NCBI RefSeq assembly: GCF_023953965.1
Contig: NZ_JAMLIX010000001.1
Span: forward strand, 2,790,501-2,854,500
Source of the DNA: Bosea sp. (in: a-proteobacteria)
Lineage (GTDB): Bacteria; Pseudomonadota; Alphaproteobacteria; Rhizobiales; Beijerinckiaceae
DNA: 64,000 bases
Reading direction: 5' to 3'
Shown: positions 42,664-50,690 of the stretch, one piece after another
How the letters are laid out: every line of letters begins with the position of its first letter
Position numbering within the stretch: position 1 is the stretch's first letter
Position numbers and translations under genes: made by a program
Notes under the pieces: generated by a model
Told to the model about the DNA's origin: nothing
What the model saw: the letters and a program-made list of their open reading frames with translations, nothing else
Databases searched by the model: none

Positions 42664-42697
42664 CAAGCCGTTGCGGATTCGATTCCGGAACGGCTTG
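42664..42697 (+). terminator. Hairpin after ilvC
   Basis: CAAGCCGTT (42664-42672) / AACGGCTTG (42689-42697), 28 nt after the ilvC stop, with no T run. It may stabilise the 3' end or act with Rho. Nothing else is visible in the rest of the gap (42698-42855). Confidence 0.4.
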
Positions 42698-42855
42698 CAA
42701 CAGGCTGATATCGAACGCTCTTTTCGTTCACGGGGCGGCGGCCGGACGGCTGCCGCCCCTTGCCTTTGTGGCCTGCGGCCGGAACCGCCCCGGCGTGCCG
42801 GCGTTTCCGTTGCGGGGCCCGGCCTTTCCGGCCGGCCGAACGCAGGGAGGCGGTC

Positions 42856-43086
42856 ATGACGGGCGATACCCGACCCCGGGTGCCGGTGCAGGATCTCGAG
42901 CAGCTGCGTGGCGGGGATCCGCTGCCGCCGCTGCGGGCCGACGATCACAGCGATGCCGATCCGGCGGTGGAGACGCCCGTCGAGGCGCGGCAGGGCTTCC
43001 TCGGCCTGCCGGTGCTGATGGTCCTGATCGGCGGGCTCGTCCTGGCGGCGATCGCCTGGATCGGGGTGGAGATGCTGGCCTATTGA
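42856..43086 (+). CDS. 76-aa single-span membrane protein
   Basis: A short protein starting MTGDTRPRVPVQDLEQ, with an acidic, Pro-rich soluble part (1-46) and one C-terminal transmembrane helix (about 48-72, LPVLMVLIGGLVLAAIAWIG). The GGGAGG ribosome-binding site is at the right distance from the ATG at 42856. The family is not recognised. A second very small membrane gene follows 21 nt downstream with an almost identical translation start region. Confidence 0.6.
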   Translation: MTGDTRPRVPVQDLEQLRGGDPLPPLRADDHSDADPAVETPVEARQGFLGLPVLMVLIGGLVLAAIAWIGVEMLAY

Positions 43087-43107
43087 CCCGATGCAGGGGA
43101 GGCGGTG

Positions 43108-43206
43108 ATGGACCTTCTGCGCATTCTCGAAACACCGATGGCGATCCGCGTCGTGATGGCGCTGTCGCTGGCGATCATGCTGGCGGTGATCCTCGGCCTG
43201 GCGTAG
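43108..43206 (+). CDS. 32-aa membrane peptide
   Basis: An ORF too short for routine calling: ATG at 43108, TAG at 43204-43206. It encodes MDLLRILETPMAIR followed by a hydrophobic helix VVMALSLAIMLAVILGLA. The Shine-Dalgarno GGGGAGG stands 6 nt before the ATG, in a context (GCAGGGGAGGCGGTGATG) nearly the same as that of the preceding gene. Function unknown. Confidence 0.55.
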   Translation: MDLLRILETPMAIRVVMALSLAIMLAVILGLA

Positions 43207-43215
43207 GGCCGTGTT

Positions 43216-43740
43216 TCAGCGCGCCAGCAGTTCGCTGACGCGTCCGACGCCGTAGAGCAGGCCGAAGCCCCAGGCGAAGGAAGCGAGCCAGTTGCCGAGA
43301 TGGAACTGCCAGGCCGGCATCGCGACGATGCCGGCGACGATGGCGATCACGGCTCTGAGCGGCCCGAAGAAATGGCCGATCAGGATGCTGGCGATGCCCC
43401 ATCTCTCGAAGAAGGCGTGGCCGCGATCCAGGAGTTCCGGGTTCCTGCTGAAGGGCCAGTGGTCCTGCACGCGCGGCCCGAGCAGGAGCCCGGCCCAGTA
43501 GGACACCCAGAAGCCCGAGCCGGCGCCGAGCGAGGCCGCCAGCGCGAGCGGCACGAGGTTGAGACCGGAGGCGCCCGCGACTGCGCCGAAAGTGGTGAAG
43601 AACACCGTCGCCGGCACCAGCCAGGACAGGAGCGCGACGCATTCGGCGAAGGCGATCGCGAAGACGATCGGCACGGCCCATTGCTGATGGGTCTGCATGA
43701 AGTCGACGAGCACCCGCATGGCGTGTTCGACATCGGCCAT
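43216..43740 (-). CDS. DedA family (VTT/SNARE-associated) membrane protein
   Basis: A 174-aa polytopic protein. The VTT domain pattern shows ECVALLSWLVPATVFFTTFGAVAG, LGAGSGFWVSYWAG and ILIGHFFGPLRAVIAIVAGIVAMP, where the conserved R of 'GPLRA' is in place. DedA proteins are linked to undecaprenyl-phosphate or phospholipid flipping and to proton-motive-force-dependent stress tolerance. The exact substrate is not assignable. Convergent with the small membrane genes. Confidence 0.88.
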   Translation of the reverse strand: MADVEHAMRVLVDFMQTHQQWAVPIVFAIAFAECVALLSWLVPATVFFTTFGAVAGASGLNLVPLALAASLGAGSGFWVSYWAGLLLGPRVQDHWPFSRNPELLDRGHAFFERWGIASILIGHFFGPLRAVIAIVAGIVAMPAWQFHLGNWLASFAWGFGLLYGVGRVSELLAR

Positions 43741-43820
43741 GGTGTGCGTCGGCTCCTGCGGATCGGGGGCGGCTCAAGCGATATGGCCGCCCTGTCGACG
43801 CGATGCAAGGCGAGGATCCG

Positions 43821-43848
43821 TTGCCTTCCGCGACCGATCGCCTATTAA
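43821..43848 (+). promoter_or_regulatory. Possible sigma70-type promoter of the ABC transporter
   Basis: TTGCCT (43821-43826), a 16-nt spacer and TATTAA (43843-43848), 69 nt before the ATPase start. It is the only AT-rich patch in the gap. No riboswitch-like structure was seen. Confidence 0.4.
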
Positions 43849-43916
43849 TTCGGGCGACACGAACAGGCTGACGGCCCCGACGAAAAAGCGCGGCGCCCGA
43901 CGGGGAAACGGATTTC

Positions 43917-44795
43917 ATGGGGTTTCAGGATCGCCCTGAGACGGGTGCTGGGGCAGGGCCGCTGGCGCCGGGCGAGCCGGCGGTGGCGCTCAAGGGCATC
44001 GACATCACCTTCCATCTCGCCGATGGCGGACGCTACCAGGCGGTCAGGGGCATCGAGCTTGCGGTCAGCCCCGGCGAGTTCGTCTCGATCGTCGGGCCAA
44101 CGGGCTGCGGCAAGTCCACGCTGCTGAATGCCGCGGCCGGGCTGCTCGCGCCGTCCGCCGGATCGGTCGGGATCTTCGGCAAGCCGCTTTCGGGGCTCAA
44201 TCGGCGGGCCGGCTATCTCTTCCAGCAGGATGCGCTGATGCCGTGGAAGACGGCGCTGGAGAACGTCAAGGTCGCGCTGGAGCCGATGGGCGTGCCCGAG
44301 CGCGAGGCCGACCAGCGCGCGCGCGAATGGCTCGGCCGCGTGGGCCTGCGCACCTTCGTCGACCGTTATCCGCACATGCTCTCGGGCGGGCAGCGCAAGC
44401 GCGTCAGCCTGGCGCAGATGCTGATCCGCAATCCCGAGATCCTGCTGATGGACGAGCCCTTCGGGCCGCTCGACGCGCAGACCCGGCAGATCATGGGCAA
44501 TCTCCTGCTCGATCTGTGGTCGCGCGACCGCAAGGCGCTGATGTTCGTGACGCACGACCTCGAGGAGGCGATCGCGCTCTCCGACCGCGTCGTGGTGATG
44601 TCGGCGGGGCCGGCGGCGGGGATCGTCGCCGATTACCGGGTCGAGCTGCCGCGCCCGCGCGACATCGCCGATATCCGGCTGGAGAAGGCCTTCCACGAGA
44701 TTCACCGCGACATCTGGGCCTCGCTGCGCGTCGAGGTCCAGAAGGCCTATGCGATGGGCGAGGGGCGCGAGCTCGTCGGGGGAGAGGCATCGTGA
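43917..44795 (+). CDS. ABC transporter ATP-binding protein (nitrate/sulfonate/taurine type)
   Basis: The 292-aa ATPase of an importer. Walker A is GPTGCGKST, the Q-loop QQDALMPWKTALENV, the signature LSGGQRKRVSLAQ, Walker B ILLMDEPFGPLD, and the H-loop VTHDLEEAIALSDR. The N-terminal 25 residues are an unstructured extension. It overlaps the permease gene by 4 nt (GTGA), and the binding protein follows, giving a complete importer. The 'MPW' and 'ALDAQTR' elements are typical of the SsuB/TauB/NrtD group. Confidence 0.92.
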   Translation: MGFQDRPETGAGAGPLAPGEPAVALKGIDITFHLADGGRYQAVRGIELAVSPGEFVSIVGPTGCGKSTLLNAAAGLLAPSAGSVGIFGKPLSGLNRRAGYLFQQDALMPWKTALENVKVALEPMGVPEREADQRAREWLGRVGLRTFVDRYPHMLSGGQRKRVSLAQMLIRNPEILLMDEPFGPLDAQTRQIMGNLLLDLWSRDRKALMFVTHDLEEAIALSDRVVVMSAGPAAGIVADYRVELPRPRDIADIRLEKAFHEIHRDIWASLRVEVQKAYAMGEGRELVGGEAS

Positions 44796-45583
44796 AGCGC
44801 CTGAGGCTCATCTCCCTCCAGATCCTGGTGATGCTGGCCTTTCTGCTCATCTGGCACGTCGTCACGACCACGAGCCTGTTCGGCGACGTCAGGACGCTGC
44901 AATTCTTCTTCTCGACGCCCGCCGCTGTGCTGACGCGCACCGTCAAGCAGCTCGCCAGCGCCGATATCTACTGGCATCTCGGCATCACGCTCATCGAGAC
45001 GGTGCTCGCCTTCGTCATCGGCTCGGCGGCCGGCATCCTGTTCGGATTCGCCTTCGCGCGGCGCGAGCTGCTCTCGGCGGTGTTCGATCCCTATATCAAG
45101 GCGGCGAACGCGCTGCCGCGCGTCGTGCTGGCGCCGATCTTCGCGCTCTGGTTCGGCCTGGGGATCTGGTCGAAGGTGGCGCTCGGCTTCACGCTCGTCT
45201 TCTTCATCGTGTTCTTCAACGTCTACCAGGGCGTGCGCGAGGTCTCGCCGACGATCCTGGCCAATGCGCGCATGCTCGGCATGAACGAGCGCCAGCTCTT
45301 CCGCCATGTCTACTGGCCCTCGGCGCTGACCTGGATGTTCTCCTCGCTGCACACCTCGGTCGGCTTCGCGCTGGTGGGTGCCGTGGTCGGCGAATATCTC
45401 GGCTCCTCGGCCGGGCTCGGCTACAAGATCCACGAGGCCGAGAGCGTCTTCGACGTCACCGGCGTCTTCTCCGGCATGCTGATCCTGGCGATCTTCGTCA
45501 TCGCCATCGACGCGCTGGTGACGCTGATCGAGAAGCGATTGCTCGTCTGGCGGCCGGGCCAGAGTTCCACCACCACGACCTAA
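44792..45583 (+). CDS. ABC transporter permease
   Basis: A 263-aa permease of the SsuC/TauC type with about 6 transmembrane helices and the EAA-like cytoplasmic loop (NARMLGMNERQLFRHVYWPSAL). It starts at the GTG at 44792, which overlaps the ATPase stop codon. The periplasmic binding protein gene lies 92 nt downstream. Confidence 0.9.
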   Translation: MKRLRLISLQILVMLAFLLIWHVVTTTSLFGDVRTLQFFFSTPAAVLTRTVKQLASADIYWHLGITLIETVLAFVIGSAAGILFGFAFARRELLSAVFDPYIKAANALPRVVLAPIFALWFGLGIWSKVALGFTLVFFIVFFNVYQGVREVSPTILANARMLGMNERQLFRHVYWPSALTWMFSSLHTSVGFALVGAVVGEYLGSSAGLGYKIHEAESVFDVTGVFSGMLILAIFVIAIDALVTLIEKRLLVWRPGQSSTTTT

Positions 45584-45675
45584 GGCGAGTTGCCGGCGGT
45601 GGCCGGCGTCGCCTATCGTGACGGAAAATGCGCGCCCGCCAGAAGCGCCTTTTTCATCCAACCGGAGGTTTCGCC

Positions 45676-46707
45676 ATGATCCTGACCCGCCGCGACGCGC
45701 TCACCATGCTCGCCCTTTCGACCGCGCTCGGCACGGCGCCCCAGGCCGCGTTCGCCCAGGCCGCCGAGAAGCCGAAGCTTACGCTCGGCGTCGGCGGCAA
45801 GCAGCTCCTCTACTATCTCCCGCTCACCGTCGCGGAGAAGAAGGGCTTCTTCAAGGAGGAGGGGCTGGACGTCGAGATCAACGATTTCGGCGGCGGCGCG
45901 AAGTCGCTGCAGGCGCTGGTCGGCGGCTCGGTCGATGTCGTGACCGGCGCCTATGAGCACACCATCCGCATGCAGGCGAAGGGGCAGGACATCCGCGCCG
46001 TGATCGAGCTCGGGCGCTTCCCGGCGATCACCATCGCGGTGCGCAAGGACCTCGCCGACAAGGTCAAGTCGGCGGCCGATTTCAAGGGCCTCAAGATCGG
46101 CGTCACCGCGCCCGGCTCCTCGACCGCGCTGACGGCGCAATACGCCATGGTGAAGGCCGGCCTGAAGGCGACCGACGCCGCGATCATCAGCGTCGGTGCC
46201 GGCGCGAGCGCGGTCGCCGCGATCAAGCAGAAGCAGGTCGACGTGATCTCGCATCTCGACCCCGTCACCTCGAAGCTCGAGGCCGACGGCGACATCGTCC
46301 CGCTGATCGACACCCGCACCGAGGCCGGCACCCGGGCCCTGTTCGGCGGCTCCAACCCGGCGGCGGTGCTCTACCTCAAGAACGACTTCGCCGAGAAGAA
46401 CCCGGTCACCACCCAGAAGCTGGTCAACGCCCTGATGAAGGCGCTGAAATGGCTGGAGACGGCGAAGCCCGAGGATGTCGCCGCGCTGGTGCCGGAGGAA
46501 TATCTGCTCGGCGACAAGCCGCTCTACATCCGCGCGGTCAAGAACTCGCAGGAAGCCTATTCCCGCACCGGCATCGCGACGCCGGACGCGATGAAGAGCA
46601 TGTATGATTCGCTGAAGCTGCTCGATCCCGAGCTGACCAACTCCAATGTCGACCTGTCGAAGACCTTCATCGACAGCTTCGCCAAGAAGGCGGCCTCCGG
46701 CTCCTGA
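45676..46707 (+). CDS. ABC transporter substrate-binding protein (NMT1/SsuA-like)
   Basis: A 343-aa periplasmic binding protein. Its signal peptide MILTRRDALTMLALSTALG has a twin-arginine-like TRRDALT start, with cleavage after AFA near residue 27. The mature part fits the NMT1/THI5-like family: YYLPLTVAEKKGFFKEEGLDVEI, GGAKSLQALVGGSVDVVTG, and VTAPGSSTALTAQY. The ligand is not predictable; sulfonates, aromatic acids and pyrimidines are known for relatives. The frame opens at 45628, but the ATG at 45676 begins the signal peptide and has a GGAGG ribosome-binding site. Confidence 0.9.
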   Translation: MILTRRDALTMLALSTALGTAPQAAFAQAAEKPKLTLGVGGKQLLYYLPLTVAEKKGFFKEEGLDVEINDFGGGAKSLQALVGGSVDVVTGAYEHTIRMQAKGQDIRAVIELGRFPAITIAVRKDLADKVKSAADFKGLKIGVTAPGSSTALTAQYAMVKAGLKATDAAIISVGAGASAVAAIKQKQVDVISHLDPVTSKLEADGDIVPLIDTRTEAGTRALFGGSNPAAVLYLKNDFAEKNPVTTQKLVNALMKALKWLETAKPEDVAALVPEEYLLGDKPLYIRAVKNSQEAYSRTGIATPDAMKSMYDSLKLLDPELTNSNVDLSKTFIDSFAKKAASGS

Positions 46708-46796
46708 GCCCCACGCGGGCCTGCTGCCCGTATTTTGATGTCGCGCCCGGCCCGCTCCCGATGCATGCTGCGCGGAGGCGGGCTGGGAGGAAACAG

Positions 46797-47876
46797 GTGA
46801 GCGGCGAAACTGCCTTCCTCGAAGGTGGCGGCGCGATGGCCGCTGCCATCCGCGCTTATGACTGGAGCGCGACATCGCTCGGACCGATCGCCGGCTGGCC
46901 GGCCGCGCTGAAGATCGCGGTCGGCATGATGGTCAATTCGCGGTTTCCCAAATGCATCGTCTGGGGAGCCGATCTGATCACCATCCACAACGACGCCTTC
47001 CGCCCGATCCTCGGCGAGAAGCCCTGCGCGCTCGGGCGCTCCTTCCGCGACGTCTGGCCGGAGGTCTGGGGCGATATCGGGCCGCTCATCGACAAGGCCT
47101 TCGCGGGCGAGGCGATCTTCATCGAGGATTTCGCGCTCATCATCGATCGCCATGGCTATGCGGAGGAGGCCTGGTTCACCTTCTGCTACAGCCCGATCCG
47201 CGACGAATCCGGCCGGGTTCTCGGCGTGATCGACACCGTGATGGAGACCACGGGCAAGATGCAGGCCGAGCGCAACGGGCGCCTGCTCAATGCCGAGCTC
47301 GCCCACCGGATGAAGAACACGCTGGCGATGATCGCCGCCATCGCCAGCCAGACCTTCCGCTCTGCGGAAACGCTCGAAGAGGCGCAATCGACCCTGAGCG
47401 AACGGATCGCGACGCTGGGCGAGGCACATTCGATCCTGACCCGGTCGAGCTGGAACAGCGCGCCGATCGGTGTCGTCGTCGAGGGGGCGCTGGCGCCGCA
47501 TCGCATGGGAGGCGGCCGGATCCGCATCGACGGGCCGCCGCTGCAATTGCCGGCCGATCAGGCGATGACGATGGCGCTCGCGATCAACGAACTGGCGACC
47601 AATGCGGTGAAATACGGGGCGCTTTCGGTCGAGGGGGGCGAGGTCGCGATCCGCTGGTCCATCGGCCGGCCGGGAAGCGGGGATGCCTTCCGGTTCGAAT
47701 GGACCGAGCGCGGCGGGCCGCCGGTGGCGAAGCCGCGGCGGCAGGGCTTCGGCTCGCGCCTGGTGGAGCGCGTCATGGCGCAGAAGTTCCAGGGCGAGGT
47801 CGTGCTGGACTATCGACCCGAGGGGCTGCGCTACCTGCTGACCACGACGATGGCGCATGTCGCGCCGCGCGAATGA
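46797..47876 (+). CDS. HWE-family sensor histidine kinase
   Basis: A 359-aa soluble sensor kinase: a PAS domain (about 20-145, with CIVWGADLITIHNDAFRPILG and WFTFCYSPIRDESGRVLGV) and an HWE kinase domain. The phosphoacceptor His is in ELAHRMKNTLAMIAAIA, the N-box in ALAINELATNAVKYGAL, and the WxE element in FEWTERGGPPV. Such kinases often act in general stress or light signalling. No response regulator is adjacent. The GTG at 46797 was chosen because GGGAGG stands 7-8 nt before it; the upstream ATG at 46761 has none. Confidence 0.9.
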   Translation: MSGETAFLEGGGAMAAAIRAYDWSATSLGPIAGWPAALKIAVGMMVNSRFPKCIVWGADLITIHNDAFRPILGEKPCALGRSFRDVWPEVWGDIGPLIDKAFAGEAIFIEDFALIIDRHGYAEEAWFTFCYSPIRDESGRVLGVIDTVMETTGKMQAERNGRLLNAELAHRMKNTLAMIAAIASQTFRSAETLEEAQSTLSERIATLGEAHSILTRSSWNSAPIGVVVEGALAPHRMGGGRIRIDGPPLQLPADQAMTMALAINELATNAVKYGALSVEGGEVAIRWSIGRPGSGDAFRFEWTERGGPPVAKPRRQGFGSRLVERVMAQKFQGEVVLDYRPEGLRYLLTTTMAHVAPRE

Positions 47877-47946
47877 TGCGCTTCCGCCGGCCTGCGGCCT
47901 GCTCTAGTTTCGCGCTCCCTTCGCGAACCGGATATCGCTTCAGACC

Positions 47947-48795
47947 ATGAATATCCTCTCGATCCAGTCCCATGTCGCCTATGGCCATGTCGGCAACGCC
48001 TCGGCTACCTTTCCGATGCAGCGGCTCGGCGTCGAGGTCTGGCCGATCCATACGGTGCAGTTCTCGAACCATACCGGCTATGGCAACTGGAAGGGGCGCG
48101 TCTTCGACGGCGGCATGATCGACGAGGTGATGGAGGGCATCGCCGAGCGCGGCGCGCTGACGACATGCGACGGCGTGCTTTCCGGCTATATGGGCTCGGC
48201 CGATATCGGCCACGCCATCCTCTCGGCGGTGGAGCGGGTGCGCGCGGCCAATCCGAAGGCGCTCTATTGCTGCGATCCCGTCATCGGCGATGTCGGGCGC
48301 GGTGTCTTCGTGCGGCCGGGCATCCCCGAATTCATGCGCGAGCAGGCGGTGCCCGCCGCCGACATCGTGACGCCCAACCAGTTCGAGCTCGAACTCCTGA
48401 CCGATGTGGCGATCACCACCCTTTCCGACGCGCATCGCGCCGTCGAGGCGCTGCGCGACGCCGGGCCGAAGGTCGCGATGGTGACCTCGCTCAAGACCGA
48501 GGAGACGCCGGCCGAGGCGATCGACCTGATGGCGGCGGACGCGACGGGAAGCTGGCGGGTGCGCACGCCGAGGCTCGACGTCGACATCAACGGCGCGGGC
48601 GATGCGATCGCGGCGCTGTTCTTCACCCACTACCTGCGTGAGGAATCGGCGGCGGCGGCGCTGTCGAAGGCCGCCTCATCGGTCTATGGCCTCTTGAAGC
48701 GCACCAAGGAATCCGGCTCGCGCGAGATCCTGACGGTCGCGGCGCAGGACGAATTCGTCGCGCCCTCGCAGGTCTTCGCGCCGGAAGCGCTTTGA
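47947..48795 (+). CDS. pdxY: Pyridoxal kinase PdxY
   Basis: Phosphorylates pyridoxal to pyridoxal 5'-phosphate in the salvage pathway. The 282-aa ribokinase-fold protein starts MNILSIQSHVAYGHVGN, has VQFSNHTGYGNW, DPVIGDVGRGVFVRPG, TPNQFELELLT and the catalytic anion-hole motif NGAGDAIAALFF. All match the PdxY subgroup. The next gene starts 10 nt after its stop. Confidence 0.94.
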   Translation: MNILSIQSHVAYGHVGNASATFPMQRLGVEVWPIHTVQFSNHTGYGNWKGRVFDGGMIDEVMEGIAERGALTTCDGVLSGYMGSADIGHAILSAVERVRAANPKALYCCDPVIGDVGRGVFVRPGIPEFMREQAVPAADIVTPNQFELELLTDVAITTLSDAHRAVEALRDAGPKVAMVTSLKTEETPAEAIDLMAADATGSWRVRTPRLDVDINGAGDAIAALFFTHYLREESAAAALSKAASSVYGLLKRTKESGSREILTVAAQDEFVAPSQVFAPEAL

Positions 48796-48805
48796 GCGGC
48801 CCGCG

Positions 48806-49921
48806 ATGAAGCTGCGCGTCGGCACCTTCAACGTCGAGAACCTGCTGACGCGGCACCGCTTCGAGCCGGGCGGGCGCACGGAGACGGCGGCGGCGATGTC
48901 GCTGTTCCATTTCCCGCGCGCCGACGAGCGCGACGCGGTCGAGCGCTCGCTGGCGGTGGCGCTGGAGGACGACAAGCGCCAGATGACCGCGCTCGCCATC
49001 GCCGAGGCGCAGGCCGATCTGTGGATGCTGCAGGAGCTCGATTCGCTCGCCAGCCTCCAGGCCTTCTTCGCCAACTACGTCCACCGCATCGCCGACCACC
49101 GCTACGGCCATTTCACGCTGATCGACGGCAATGACCGCCGCAACATCGATATCGGCTTCGCGGCGCGGCGCGACCTCATCGGACAGGGGCAGGTCACCGT
49201 GCGCTCGCACAGCGATCTGACCTTCGCCCAGGCCGGCGTGCACGACCGCGATCTCGCCCTGCTCGGCATCGGGCCACATGGCAGGGTCTTCGCGCGCGAC
49301 TGCCTCGAGGTGGAACTCAATCTCGGCCAGCGCCGGTTGTCCCTGTTCGGCTGTCATCTGAAGTCGATGAACAACGGCCGCGAGGACGGGCGCAGCATGA
49401 CGCTGCCGGTGCGCCGGGCCGAGGCGCGGGCGGTGAAATGGCTGATCCGGCAGCGCTTCGGCGGGGGCTGGCGCGACACAAACTGGATCGTGCTCGGCGA
49501 CCTCAACGGCTATCGCTACAGCCTGGGGCCGCGGGCCGAGCCGGTCGACGAGGGCCAAAGCGGCATCGAGCCGCTGCTCGACGATTTTGCCGTCGATCCG
49601 ATGGAGACGCTGCCCGCGCACGAGCGCTGGACGCATTTCCGGCGCTACTGGTCGGACGCGCAGGAGAAGCTGGTCGACAGCCACATGCCGCTCGACCACA
49701 TCCTGCTCTCGCCGGCGCTGGCGGCGGCCAACCCCAAGCCCGCCATGCAGATGATCCGGCGCGGATTGCCCTATCGCGTGCCGCTCGACCCGCGCGAGCC
49801 GGACCGCTCGATGGCGCGGCTCGCCACCTGCGCCAACCGCTATCCGCGCGTCGGCTGGGACCGGCCGAAGGCCTCGGACCATTGCCCGCTCACCATCGAC
49901 CTCGAGATACCGGCAGGATGA
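48806..49921 (+). CDS. Endonuclease/exonuclease/phosphatase family protein
   Basis: A 371-aa protein of the EEP superfamily. Metal and catalytic motifs: RVGTFNVENLL at the N-terminus, the Glu in MLQELDS, LFGCHLKSMNNG, LGDLNGY, and the final SDHCPLTIDL His/Asp. There is no signal peptide. The substrate may be nucleic acid or a phosphoester. It is in a tight run with pdxY, the Nudix gene and the M3 peptidase (gaps of 10, 4 and about 27 nt). Confidence 0.87.
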   Translation: MKLRVGTFNVENLLTRHRFEPGGRTETAAAMSLFHFPRADERDAVERSLAVALEDDKRQMTALAIAEAQADLWMLQELDSLASLQAFFANYVHRIADHRYGHFTLIDGNDRRNIDIGFAARRDLIGQGQVTVRSHSDLTFAQAGVHDRDLALLGIGPHGRVFARDCLEVELNLGQRRLSLFGCHLKSMNNGREDGRSMTLPVRRAEARAVKWLIRQRFGGGWRDTNWIVLGDLNGYRYSLGPRAEPVDEGQSGIEPLLDDFAVDPMETLPAHERWTHFRRYWSDAQEKLVDSHMPLDHILLSPALAAANPKPAMQMIRRGLPYRVPLDPREPDRSMARLATCANRYPRVGWDRPKASDHCPLTIDLEIPAG

Positions 49922-49925
49922 TCCG

Positions 49926-50663
49926 ATGACAGGCCAGGGGAGGCGCGGCGGCGTCGAGAACGGGACGATCGTCCGGCTCGCACGGGTCGATGCCCGGGTC
50001 GAGCCCCATGACTGGGCCTATGCCCGCGAGAACGCCGCGGGAATCGCGGCGCATTGGGCGAAGATCAGTGCCGGCAAGCCCGCGATGTTCAACGGGCGGG
50101 TGATGCTGCAGCACCGCGCGGCGATCCGCGGCGGCGTTTTCGAGGCCGGCTATTTCGAGACCGACTATGCCGCCTTCATGGCCTGGCGCGATGCCGGCCA
50201 TCCCGGGCCCGCCATCCGCAACGGCTTCGCCATGGCGGCGCTCAGGGCCAATGACGGCGCCTTCCTCTGCGGCAGGATGGGCGCCCACACCGCCAATGCC
50301 GGCAAGGTCTATTTCGCCGCCGGCACGCCCGACCGCGAGGATCAACGCCCCGACGGCACGCTCGACCTCGCCGGCAGCGTCACCCGCGAGCTTGCGGAGG
50401 AGACCGGCTTGCGGGCCGGGGAGCTCGCTGTCGGCGCCGGCTGGACGGCGGTGATCGAGGAAGGCCGCATCGCCTTCATGCGCGAGGTCGGCATCGACCT
50501 GCCGGCGGATGAGGCGCGGGCGCTGATGCTGGCGCGGATGAAGACGCTGCCCGAGGAGGAGCTTTCCGACATCGTGATCCTGCGCGACCTCGCCGCGACG
50601 CAAGAGCACGACATGCCGCCCTTCATGCGCCGCTACCTCGCGCATATCTTCGGTGACGACTGA
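49926..50663 (+). CDS. Nudix hydrolase-like protein with degenerate Nudix box
   Basis: A 245-aa protein. The core Nudix element RELAEETGL (the REUXEEXGU part) is intact, but the first half of the box (GX5E before it) is not recognisable, reading DGTLDLAGSVT. The N-terminal 120 residues (for example HDWAYARENAAGIAAHWAK and FNGRVMLQHRAAIRGG) match the domain seen in alphaproteobacterial NUDIX proteins of this size. The substrate is unknown. The ATG at 49926 is 4 nt past the previous stop. Confidence 0.78.
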   Translation: MTGQGRRGGVENGTIVRLARVDARVEPHDWAYARENAAGIAAHWAKISAGKPAMFNGRVMLQHRAAIRGGVFEAGYFETDYAAFMAWRDAGHPGPAIRNGFAMAALRANDGAFLCGRMGAHTANAGKVYFAAGTPDREDQRPDGTLDLAGSVTRELAEETGLRAGELAVGAGWTAVIEEGRIAFMREVGIDLPADEARALMLARMKTLPEEELSDIVILRDLAATQEHDMPPFMRRYLAHIFGDD

Positions 50664-50690
50664 TCCCGCTTGTCCCGCGAAAGCAACCCG

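Noticed and set aside
43741..43916. Riboswitch (thiamine-type) upstream of the ABC transporter with an NMT1/THI5-like binding protein
   Set aside because: No conserved TPP-riboswitch core was seen; only a plausible promoter.
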